A DNA stretch of 5,404 nucleotides from assembly GCA_017964745.1 (NCBI GenBank), contig JAGCRJ010000175.1, positions 1 through 5,404 of the forward strand, written 5' to 3'. The stretch comes from Lachnospiraceae bacterium (GTDB lineage Bacteria; Bacillota; Clostridia; Lachnospirales; Lachnospiraceae). The position numbers were made by a program, and so were the translations under genes. Position 1 is the first letter of the stretch, and each line of letters begins with the position of its first letter. Below are positions 1-5,286 of the stretch, piece by piece. The notes under the pieces are model-generated. The model was not told where the DNA came from, did no database searches, and was given only the letters and a program-made list of their open reading frames with translations.

Positions 1-665
1 AGTGCGATCGTTGCAAATATCGCAAAAGCAAGAACAGCCGCACCGATACTTCCGAATACCGCCGCCATTCGACGGAGCTTCTGTTCACGGTGCCGCTGCC
101 TGAGTTCATCATAATTAAGCCCGAACATTGCGGCGCAGATCTTGATCACCGCAGTATTCATGGCCTTTAATATTTCCTTTTTGTTCTCACCCCTTGTATC
201 TGCCGCAAGCGGCTCGACCTCACGGCGTACGGTCACGGTCTTACCGTTTTCGTCCGTCATCTTCACATCGTCATAACAAAGGATCTCGGGGAAAGAATTA
301 ACAGGCTCATCCTCCGCAAGCACCACAAGAATGTGGTCTCTGGTATGAGTCTGCAGAAAGACTTCTATCTCCTTCATGCACCATCTCGACTGGGGATAGC
401 GGGGTGTGCATATGGTGATAAGATAGTCTGAATTTTTTAACGCCTTACTGATGGGATCCGAAAGATCCTCGGAAAGAGGGAGCTCATCAACATCCCTGAA
501 AACTCTCTCTATCCGTGTTTTGCCGCTTTTAATTTTGGGGATGACTGATCTTGGGAGCTTAAAATTCTCCAGCTTTCTGTGCAGATTCTCCGCGATAAAG
601 CTGTCAAGCTCGCTGTGTCTGTAACTTATAAACGCGTCATAATGTAAATCTTTCAGTTCTTCCAT
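1..665 (-). CDS. TIR-domain protein with membrane helix, N-terminal part (cut by window edge)
   Basis: The frame is open from an ATG at 665 to the left edge, giving 221 whole codons with no stop, so the C-terminus lies outside. Seen: a TIR box 1 (YDAFISYRHSE, residues 9-19), a box 2/BB-loop-like FRDVDELP (56-63), and SDYLITICTPRYPQSRW followed by C-M-K-E (79-99). In that last motif E99 sits four residues after W95, as the catalytic glutamate does in NAD+-cleaving TIR domains such as SARM1. A basic stretch (RHREQKLRR, 191-199) precedes a hydrophobic helix from about 201, so the TIR domain should be cytoplasmic and membrane-tethered. Related Clostridia proteins often carry WD40, TPR or other sensor repeats after such a helix; here that part is unseen. 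The start is the only ATG after an in-frame TGA at 687-689, but its ribosome site is weak. NADase or defence function is inferred; the TIR fold is well supported. Confidence 0.9.
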   Translation of the reverse strand, partial: MEELKDLHYDAFISYRHSELDSFIAENLHRKLENFKLPRSVIPKIKSGKTRIERVFRDVDELPLSEDLSDPISKALKNSDYLITICTPRYPQSRWCMKEIEVFLQTHTRDHILVVLAEDEPVNSFPEILCYDDVKMTDENGKTVTVRREVEPLAADTRGENKKEILKAMNTAVIKICAAMFGLNYDELRQRHREQKLRRMAAVFGSIGAAVLAFAIFATIA

Positions 666-673
666 AGAATCAA

Positions 674-730
674 TTATCCGATCTTTTCAAATTCCATTCC
701 GTTGCCGTAGTCTTCTACGTCATCAGATCC
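674..730 (-). pseudogene. 18-codon coding scar resembling the end of a lipocalin-like repeat
   Basis: Between the lipoprotein stop (754) and the TIR start (665), one frame reads GSDDVEDYGNGMEFEKIG and ends in TAA at 674-676. It has no start codon before the in-frame TAA at 731-733. The peptide resembles the last strand of the neighbouring lipoprotein (DEYGDEYEYIG, residues 322-332) and the end of its first repeat (AEDGTEFYRA, 112-121). It lies in a different frame from that gene. I infer the leftover 3' tip of a related gene or repeat lost by deletion or frameshift. A chance resemblance in an acidic 18-residue stretch remains possible. Its TAA is eight bases before the TIR ATG. Confidence 0.35.
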
Positions 731-739
731 TTACCTCCT
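715..739 (-). promoter_or_regulatory. Strong Shine-Dalgarno followed by a two-codon ORF
   Basis: AGGAGG (734-739) is followed ten bases later by ATG ACG TAG (723-715), so the best ribosome site near the TIR gene serves only a start-Thr-stop mini-ORF. A small inverted repeat (CGTAG/CTACG, 706-719, four-base loop) overlaps it. Either this is the surviving start site of a decayed gene, or a translational leader for the TIR gene 50 bases on. Confidence 0.4.
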
Positions 740-753
740 GTAGCAAACCCGGA

Positions 754-1761
754 TCAATCGGGAGCTCCTATATATTCATACTCGTCTCCGTACTCATCGA
801 ATATGCTGATAACATTATAGGTATATTCATCGATTGCGCCGCCTCCGTTAGGTGTCGTCAGGATCGTCTCACCGTCAAAATAGTATGATCCGTGCTCCTC
901 GGCGCCTCCGTCGGTATACCACTCATATGTACCGTCTTCATAGAAAATAAAAGTGACGGTAAAAGGTCCCGATTCTCCTTCATATACTCCGGCAAGTTCG
1001 GCATTAAGTTCGTTATCCGCATCGTCATTATAAACAGGCTCTGAAACGGCAAACTCATCAAGTATCCACTGATCGACGGTATCGGAGTAATTCGTTCTGG
1101 AAAGACCATCCGTCACATCATAGACTATATAATCCGTATCAAAGCAGAATAGTTCTTCGCTGTATCCGCCTTCGAAAGAAAGCTGTGCATAACCCGCTTC
1201 ATTGGCTACATATGTTCCCCTTTCAAGATATCCGTTATCCCTGTTGCAATAAAATTCTCCGTCCCACGTGAACAGATACCACACAGAGGGCGGGGTCATA
1301 TTTCCTTCCCAATAGCCGACAAAGGGACTCAGAAGATCGGAATCCGTTCCGTATCCGCCTTCACTGGCAGAAGTGCCGGAGCCGGCTTCGCCTTCGGCTG
1401 CTCTGTAAAATTCGGTACCATCCTCAGCAACAAGCGCATCTCCCGTATAAGACAGAATTGTCAGCTCATCTTCATCGGACGTTGCCCATACGCTCTCTCC
1501 GTCAAAAGAATATGTTCCTTTCTCCTGACGTCCGCCGTCCGACCAGAAGAAATAGGTTGCGTCATCATAAAAGTCATATCCGATGGTGGCAAGTTGGGTT
1601 TCTGCAACCCAGCTTCCCTCAACCAGATCATAGAGATCCATTTCAACGGTATCAGTGTAATCATCATCGGGAATGGGAACCACATCGGCTCCTCCGACCC
1701 CGCAAGCGGTAAGACCAAGTACCATGATCCCGGTAATTGCAAGTGACAACACCTTTTTCAT
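754..1761 (-). CDS. Hyperacidic lipoprotein with three lipocalin-like repeats
   Basis: A 335-residue secreted lipoprotein. Residues 1-20 are a lipoprotein signal peptide (MKK, hydrophobic core, lipobox LTAC with C20), so the mature protein should be lipid-anchored on the outer face of the membrane. The rest holds three diverged repeats at about 46-121, 144-224 and 256-331. Each runs G-x-[WY], then F...DG.[YF], then E..G.Y: G49/W51, F64, Y70, E80, G82, Y84; G149/W151, F164, D167-G168, E180, G182, Y184; G258/Y260, F273, D276-G277, Y279, E288, G291, Y293. This suggests small beta-sheet or lipocalin-like modules. A Gly/Ser linker (124-139) joins repeats 1 and 2. The mature part has about 71 Asp/Glu against six Lys/Arg. 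The ATG has AGAGGG seven bases upstream. It lies upstream of the TIR gene on the same strand with no clear terminator between. No catalytic motif is visible; ligand binding or cell-wall association is a guess. Confidence 0.9.
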   Translation of the reverse strand: MKKVLSLAITGIMVLGLTACGVGGADVVPIPDDDYTDTVEMDLYDLVEGSWVAETQLATIGYDFYDDATYFFWSDGGRQEKGTYSFDGESVWATSDEDELTILSYTGDALVAEDGTEFYRAAEGEAGSGTSASEGGYGTDSDLLSPFVGYWEGNMTPPSVWYLFTWDGEFYCNRDNGYLERGTYVANEAGYAQLSFEGGYSEELFCFDTDYIVYDVTDGLSRTNYSDTVDQWILDEFAVSEPVYNDDADNELNAELAGVYEGESGPFTVTFIFYEDGTYEWYTDGGAEEHGSYYFDGETILTTPNGGGAIDEYTYNVISIFDEYGDEYEYIGAPD

Positions 1762-1875
1762 AATTTTTCCCTCTCAGACATATTTTTAAAACGGAAAAAT
1801 GCGGGAAATGATCAGAATGCTATATATGAGACAGATCGGTTATTCTCCCGTATTCCCCACGTATTGCCGAATAGA

Positions 1876-1904
1876 ATTATAATATGCCCCCCGCACGGCA
1901 CATA
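1876..1904 (-). promoter_or_regulatory. Possible promoter of the lipoprotein gene
   Basis: A perfect TATAAT (1876-1881, read on minus) lies between the tRNA terminator and the lipoprotein start. The hexamer 17 bases upstream is poor (TATGTG, 1899-1904). It would give a leader of about 110 bases, in which I see no riboswitch. A promoter is needed here because the tRNA operon ends just upstream. Confidence 0.4.
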
Positions 1905-1933
1905 AGATACTAAAAGTATAATTCCCCATGACA

Positions 1934-1966
1934 ACAAAAAAGGAAGCCTTAAATAGGCTTCCTTAA
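1934..1966 (-). terminator. Rho-independent terminator of the tRNA operon
   Basis: A nine-base-pair stem, AAGGAAGCC (1940-1948) with GGCTTCCTT (1956-1964), has a seven-base loop. On the minus strand it is followed by a run of six T. It lies just past tRNA-Lys and closes the tRNA operon. Confidence 0.9.
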
Positions 1967-1977
1967 ATTATCAATCG

Positions 1978-2050
1978 TGAGACACGAGGGAATCGAACCC
2001 TCGACAACTTGATTAAAAGTCAAGTGCTCTACCGACTGAGCTAGTGTCTC
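1978..2050 (-). tRNA. trnK: tRNA-Lys (UUU)
   Basis: On the minus strand the acceptor GAGACAC pairs fully with GTGTCTC. The anticodon stem CTTGA/TCAAG encloses loop CTTTTAA with anticodon TTT. The T arm is GAGGG-TTCGATT-CCCTC, and the discriminator is A. The 3' CCA is not encoded (CGA follows). Last gene of the tRNA operon. Confidence 0.97.
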
Positions 2051-2055
2051 AGATA

Positions 2056-2127
2056 CAGGGCTAGCGGGATTCGAACCCACGAGTGCAGGAGTCAAAGTCC
2101 TGTGCCTTACCGCTTGGCGATAGCCCT
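2056..2127 (-). tRNA. trnQ: tRNA-Gln (UUG)
   Basis: Acceptor AGGGCTA pairs with TAGCCCT. Anticodon stem CAGGA/TCCTG encloses loop CTTTGAC with anticodon TTG. The T loop is TTCGAAT and the discriminator G. CCA is not encoded. It sits five bases before tRNA-Lys and 32 bases after the internal hairpin. Confidence 0.97.
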
Positions 2128-2157
2128 ACGGCCGGCTCGAACGCATTGCCTGCGGTC

Positions 2158-2181
2158 ATAAAAAAACGCCTGTATGGCGTT
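2158..2181 (-). terminator. Terminator-like hairpin inside the tRNA operon
   Basis: AACGCC (2165-2170) pairs with GGCGTT (2176-2181) across a five-base loop. On the minus strand the stem runs into seven T, two of them in the stem. It follows tRNA-His and precedes tRNA-Gln. No promoter is visible in the 30 bases between it and tRNA-Gln, so it probably attenuates rather than ends the operon, or acts as a processing signal. Confidence 0.7.
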
Positions 2182-2183
2182 AG

Positions 2184-2258
2184 GGTGGGTAGAGGGACTC
2201 GAACCCTCGACCTTCAGAACCACAATCTGACGCGCTAACCAACTGTGCTACACCCACC
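2184..2258 (-). tRNA. trnH: tRNA-His (GUG)
   Basis: Anticodon stem TCAGA/TCTGA encloses loop TTGTGGT with anticodon GTG. The extra 5' G(-1) needed by histidyl-tRNA synthetase is encoded at 2258 and faces C73 at 2184. The acceptor GTGGGTG pairs with TACCCAC, with one G-U at the base. The T arm is GAGGG-TTCGAGT-CCCTC. The D stem GCAC/GCGC has one A-C mismatch. CCA is not encoded. Confidence 0.96.
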
Positions 2259-2263
2259 ATAAA

Positions 2264-2337
<74 letters not shown>

Positions 2338-2353
2338 AAAACAGACAACGACT

Positions 2354-2382
2354 ATAATATCCAAAATAGGTCGCTCTGTCAA
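2354..2382 (-). promoter_or_regulatory. Near-consensus sigma-A promoter of the tRNA operon
   Basis: On the minus strand TTGACA (2377-2382), a 17-base spacer and TATTAT (2354-2359) stand just before tRNA-Arg. A start about seven bases after the -10 box would leave a leader of roughly ten bases. A strong promoter fits a stable-RNA operon. Confidence 0.9.
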
Positions 2383-2419
2383 GAAAAAATGCCTATATTT
2401 TTAAATAATACGGACCTTA

Positions 2420-3340
2420 TCAGAGATTATTCTTATTCTCGTCGTAAATGGTGTTCCACACCTCCTGCTTGGGAGGGTTCTGATAAGGATTCTGCGAACT
2501 GTCCGGAGTTGATGCATAAGGGCTCTGTGCAGACTGTGAGGGCTGTGCCTGAGCTGCCTGATTCTGCATGTAAGGATTGTTCGCATAAGGATTCAAAGGA
2601 GCTGACTGATCCGCCTGAGCGGTATTCTGTGCATAGGGATTCTGCTGATACTGATTCTGCCCGTAGGGGTTCTGCTGATACTGATTCTGTCCGTAGGGGT
2701 TCTGCTGATACTGATTCTGCCCATAAGGATTCTGCTGATATCCGGGCTGAACACCGGGTGTGGGTTTGGGAACTCCGTTAGGGTACTTCCTGTGGTGGAT
2801 ATTCTTGGAGACACCCATGATCATATAGAAGAGCCAGGGAAGAAGTATGATTCCGACTGCCCAGCCTCCGCTGAGGTTAAATGCCTGTGACATCTTGATT
2901 CCGCGATAGATTGCAATGATAAAGCACACCAATCCCGCAATACAGCCGATAATAAACAGACCGCCCATAAATGCGGTAAGGTCTTCTACCCCAGAATCAT
3001 ATGCCCCTCCGAATATACTTGCGATGAAATATGCAAGGAAATAAACCATGGAAACAACAAGGCATATTGCGTAAACAAGGCTTGCAACAAAGCTTCCCCA
3101 GAACCAGTTCTTGATCCCGGCTGTTTTAAAGAGAAGATATCCCCTGTAAATAGGAATGATCGATCCCCAGCCGTGCTCTCCGGCTTTCTCGAACATAAGC
3201 CACATTCCGATGATCATAAGGATCCTCATCACGAACTGAATAAGATTGATCACGGAACTGAAGCCCTGACTCATAAGCTGGTACTGATAAGGATCATCCA
3301 GATACTGCTCCAACATCTCTGCAAAATCAAGTGTCTGCAT
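2420..3340 (-). CDS. DUF5684-like four-helix membrane protein with Q/N/P/Y-rich repeat tail
   Basis: A 306-residue protein. Residues 1-180 are an integral membrane domain with helices near 30-49, 84-110, 124-145 and 157-177. Between helices 1 and 2 is FEKAGEHGWGSIIPIYRGYL then LFKTAG (50-75), the signature I associate with the DUF5684 family, whose function is unknown. Residues 187-306 are a low-complexity tail with seven NPY motifs (204, 214, 224, 234, 250, 255-257, 284) and three exact ten-residue NPYGQNQYQQ units (204-233). It is rich in Gln, Asn, Pro, Tyr and lacks charge until its last 16 residues. The composition is prion-like or adhesive-linker-like. The ATG is preceded by AGGGAG eight bases upstream. 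It starts 17 bases after the small membrane protein's stop, so they form one operon. No terminator is seen before the tRNA promoter 32 bases on. Family call by motif memory only. Confidence 0.87.
   Translation of the reverse strand: MQTLDFAEMLEQYLDDPYQYQLMSQGFSSVINLIQFVMRILMIIGMWLMFEKAGEHGWGSIIPIYRGYLLFKTAGIKNWFWGSFVASLVYAICLVVSMVYFLAYFIASIFGGAYDSGVEDLTAFMGGLFIIGCIAGLVCFIIAIYRGIKMSQAFNLSGGWAVGIILLPWLFYMIMGVSKNIHHRKYPNGVPKPTPGVQPGYQQNPYGQNQYQQNPYGQNQYQQNPYGQNQYQQNPYAQNTAQADQSAPLNPYANNPYMQNQAAQAQPSQSAQSPYASTPDSSQNPYQNPPKQEVWNTIYDENKNNL
2641..2740 (-). repeat. Three 30-bp tandem repeats inside the DUF5684-like gene
   Basis: Units at 2641-2670, 2671-2700 and 2701-2730 are followed by a ten-base partial unit. 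Units 1 and 2 differ at one base; unit 3 differs from unit 1 at three, all in its last nine bases. They encode the NPYGQNQYQQ repeats. A multiple of three preserves the frame, so copy number can vary by slippage without breaking the gene. Confidence 0.92.
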
Positions 3341-3357
3341 TTCTAATCTCCCTCACA

Positions 3358-3537
3358 TTAATGAATGAAAAAATAATATACAACATAGCCTGCCACAACC
3401 AGCCAGAATATAGTCGCAAACGGCTGCCTGAAGATAAATCCGAGAACCTTGAACGGAAGCTTTATCGTAAATGCAAGAAGCTTGAGCAGGGTCCAAATAA
3501 CGGCAAGCAGAATGATTATAATAAGTAACGCAAACAT
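3358..3537 (-). CDS. 59-residue two-helix membrane protein
   Basis: I do not recognise this protein. From the ATG at 3537 it reads 59 residues: a hydrophobic helix (2-18), a basic amphipathic linker with K19, K26, K30 and R37 and two prolines (P28, P39), then a second helix (42-57) ending YYFFIH. The ORF could begin at 3579 (73 residues). However, GGAGG at 3545-3549 is exactly seven bases before the ATG at 3537 and sits inside the longer frame, so the shorter start is preferred. The ATG at 3543 is too close to that site. It is first in an operon with the DUF5684-like gene, 17 bases apart, which suggests a shared envelope role or complex; that is inference. The missing signal cleavage site and the basic linker favour a hairpin with both ends outside. 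Confidence 0.75.
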   Translation of the reverse strand: MFALLIIIILLAVIWTLLKLLAFTIKLPFKVLGFIFRQPFATIFWLVVAGYVVYYFFIH

Positions 3538-3544
3538 CTGCATT

Positions 3545-3564
3545 CCTCCCCGGGGAAATTCCCC
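3545..3564 (-). promoter_or_regulatory. Ribosome binding site with adjacent GC hairpin
   Basis: On the minus strand GGGG-AATTT-CCCC (3564-3552) is directly followed by GGGGAGG (3551-3545). The GGAGG fixes the start of the small membrane protein at 3537. When the upstream hairpin forms, the ribosome site next to it stays unpaired, so it might keep the site accessible. That role is inferred. Confidence 0.5.
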
Positions 3565-3624
3565 ATATATCTGAAACACATCAGGAAAATAATATCATAA
3601 GAAGCTATATATAATCCAATTTTT

Positions 3625-3653
3625 TTGACATATTTTTCAACTAAACGTAAAAT
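3625..3653 (+). promoter_or_regulatory. Sigma-A promoter of the potassium channel gene
   Basis: TTGACA (3625-3630), a 17-base spacer and TAAAAT (3648-3653) lie 36 bases before the channel ATG, giving a leader of about 30 bases. The leader contains a weak six-pair hairpin with one bulge (3659-3679). The divergent minus-strand operon must also be transcribed from this region. Confidence 0.82.
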
Positions 3654-3689
3654 GTTTTCGTAAGCTTTTTTACTTAACGGATCACGGTA

Positions 3690-4670
3690 ATGACTATGGG
3701 AAAAAATAAAAATTCCAAACAGAAAACCGATCTCGGAAAAAGGATATTTGAGATCATACAGATCGGAAGCCGCTCTGACATTCCGAGTTTTCTTTTTGAT
3801 GCCCTGCTCATTACGATAGTCATCCTGAACATACTGTCGCTGATACTCGAATCTTTCGAACAGCTCTCATTTATGGCGGGAGTTTTCAATGTCATCGACA
3901 TTGTGAGCATAGTCTTTTTCCTGATCGAATACGTTTTAAGAATAGCCACCGCAAACTATCTGTACCCGGAAGATTCAAGACCGGTGTCGGTATGGAAATT
4001 CGTATCATCGCTTGACGGTGTGATCGAACTGCTTACGATACTGCCCTTCTATTATCTGTCGGGCTTTGTCGTATTCAGGCTTCTCAGAGTCGCAAGGATC
4101 CTCAGGCTTTTCAAGATCAATTCGACCTACGATTCATTCCACGTCATTCTTTCGGTATTCAAAGACAAGCTGAGTCAGATAATGTCATCGGTGCTTATCA
4201 TTCTGATACTCATGCTCTCCTCCAGCATATGCATGTATTCGGTAGAGCACGAAGTCCAGCCCGATGTTTTTTCCAACGCTCTTTCCGGAATGTGGTGGGC
4301 GGCAACCACGATCTTTACCGTAGGATACGGAGATATGGCACCGGTAACCCTTATGGGTAAGGTCATCGGCATCATCATCGACTTCCTGGCAATGGCCGTT
4401 GTTGCGATACCTACCGGAATCATTTCCGCAGGCTTTGTCGAAAAGTACACAGCCATCAGAAGAAACCAGGCCAAAGGTGAGGAAAGAGCCGGACTCATCA
4501 CCATCACGGTCGGTCCCGACACACCCTACGTCAACAAGAACATCGGATACGTCGAGGAAAAAGAAAGCACTGACATCCTCGTGCTGATACGCGACGGTGT
4601 CAATGCTGTTCCCACAAGAAATATCATATTGAAGTCCGGAGACATCCTGGTCTGCAGAAGGACCAGCTGA
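3690..4670 (+). CDS. Voltage-gated potassium channel with TrkA_C-like C-terminal domain
   Basis: A 326-residue six-helix Kv-type channel subunit, expected to form a tetramer in the cytoplasmic membrane and pass K+ passively. Seen: S1 about 35-53; S2 about 67-86 with E80 and R84; S3 around 108-123 with D109; S4 with R130, R133, R136, R139 and K142 every third residue, the voltage sensor; S5 about 164-184; the pore helix and selectivity filter TVGYGD (210-215); and S6 about 223-248 with AIPTGIISAGF (239-249). After a basic linker, residues 269-324 match the TrkA_C (RCK_C) pattern, with VGPDTPYVNK, then LVLIRDGVNAVP and LKSGDILV. No RCK_N Rossmann domain precedes it. RCK_C domains of KtrA and CpaA bind c-di-AMP, so ligand control is possible but untested. 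Neither ATG at 3690 nor the in-frame ATG at 3696 has a strong ribosome site. The stop lies one base from the convergent acetyltransferase stop. Confidence 0.95.
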   Translation: MTMGKNKNSKQKTDLGKRIFEIIQIGSRSDIPSFLFDALLITIVILNILSLILESFEQLSFMAGVFNVIDIVSIVFFLIEYVLRIATANYLYPEDSRPVSVWKFVSSLDGVIELLTILPFYYLSGFVVFRLLRVARILRLFKINSTYDSFHVILSVFKDKLSQIMSSVLIILILMLSSSICMYSVEHEVQPDVFSNALSGMWWAATTIFTVGYGDMAPVTLMGKVIGIIIDFLAMAVVAIPTGIISAGFVEKYTAIRRNQAKGEERAGLITITVGPDTPYVNKNIGYVEEKESTDILVLIRDGVNAVPTRNIILKSGDILVCRRTS

Positions 4671-4671
4671 T

Positions 4672-5199
4672 CTATTTCAGATCCTTTGAAAGGAATAATA
4701 ACAGATCATCGTCATTTACGCAGGGTGCATACTGGTCCAGATTCTTATTCTGATACCATACACCGCTTCCGTCGGGAATGTACCCTCTCTTAACATATAT
4801 CCTCTGTGCCGGGCCGTATCCGTTATGAAGACCAACGGCAAGGAAGACCTTATCCGAGATCTTCGCAGCTTCGCTTTCGGCCGCGTCAAGCAATTTACTT
4901 CCGATTCCCTTTTTATGAATATCGAAGAAAACCGTAAGATCAACTATCTCGGGGATATCCATTCCGCCCCACGGGCCTTCCGAAGGATGCAGAACTAGTG
5001 TGCACTGTCCCTTGACAGCACCCTCATACTCGGCGATAAATACAAGTCTCTCGCCGTTTTCCTGTTCTTTAAAGTAATTCTCATAGTTTTCTATCTGCGG
5101 ATGCCATCCGTATGACAGGTATGTATCATACAGCACTTTGGCATCCTCAGCGACCATGCTGCGGATCTTAACAGTGCCGTCGTCGTAATATGTTTTCAT
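4672..5199 (-). CDS. GNAT-family N-acetyltransferase
   Basis: A 175-residue single-domain GNAT enzyme, expected to move an acetyl group from acetyl-CoA to an amine. The substrate cannot be told from the sequence. Seen: an N-terminal beta strand VKIRSMVAEDAKVLYDTYL (10-28) typical of the fold; IAEYEGAVKGQCTLVL (55-70); the acetyl-CoA motif A strand DLTVFFDIHKKGIGSKLL (87-104), with K97-G98-x-G100 matching the Q/R-x-x-G-x-G/A pyrophosphate loop in reduced form; and the motif B end GPAQRIYVKRGY (129-140), where Y135 is in the usual place of the general acid. Length is normal. AAGGAG lies six bases before the ATG. It has its own promoter and is cytosolic. No terminator is visible after its stop, which is one base from the stop of the channel gene, so transcripts must run into each other. 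Confidence 0.93.
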   Translation of the reverse strand: MKTYYDDGTVKIRSMVAEDAKVLYDTYLSYGWHPQIENYENYFKEQENGERLVFIAEYEGAVKGQCTLVLHPSEGPWGGMDIPEIVDLTVFFDIHKKGIGSKLLDAAESEAAKISDKVFLAVGLHNGYGPAQRIYVKRGYIPDGSGVWYQNKNLDQYAPCVNDDDLLLFLSKDLK

Positions 5200-5235
5200 T
5201 ACCGACTCCTTAACAGGTGAAGCATTTACTATTTG

Positions 5236-5264
5236 AGAATATATTTAAATCTTTTTGTTTTCAA
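5236..5264 (-). promoter_or_regulatory. Promoter of the acetyltransferase gene
   Basis: On the minus strand TTGAAA (5259-5264), a 17-base A/T-rich spacer and TATTCT (5236-5241) precede the gene. The leader would be about 30 bases and carries the AAGGAG ribosome site. Confidence 0.7.
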
Positions 5265-5286
5265 CCACCTATAAGTATAAAACCAA

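Noticed and set aside
753..770. CCCG/CGGG hairpin at the end of the lipoprotein gene as a terminator
   Set aside because: The stem is four pairs, spans the stop codon, and is followed by only three T, so it is unlikely to end transcription.
1762..1875. Riboswitch or structured leader ahead of the lipoprotein gene
   Set aside because: Only an imperfect direct repeat and weak inverted repeats are seen; no known riboswitch core was recognised.
2641..2740. CRISPR-like regular repeats
   Set aside because: The units are directly abutting with no unique spacers and encode an in-frame protein repeat.
2389..2781. 130-residue plus-strand ORF with DSADTDSARRGS repeats
   Set aside because: It is the antisense shadow of the 30-bp repeats in the DUF5684-like gene, has no ribosome site, and its composition is explained by the repeats.
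3331..3528. 65-residue plus-strand ORF
   Set aside because: It lies opposite the small membrane protein and the operon junction, lacks a ribosome site, and has no domain-like features.
3589..3640. Minus-strand promoter for the small-protein operon
   Set aside because: Several TATATA, TATGAT and TATTAT candidates exist, but none has a good -35 box at 16-18 bases. A promoter is likely here, but its position cannot be chosen.
4175..4587. ORFs of 115 and 62 residues overlapping the potassium channel gene
   Set aside because: They are in other frames over a well-supported channel gene and have no ribosome sites.
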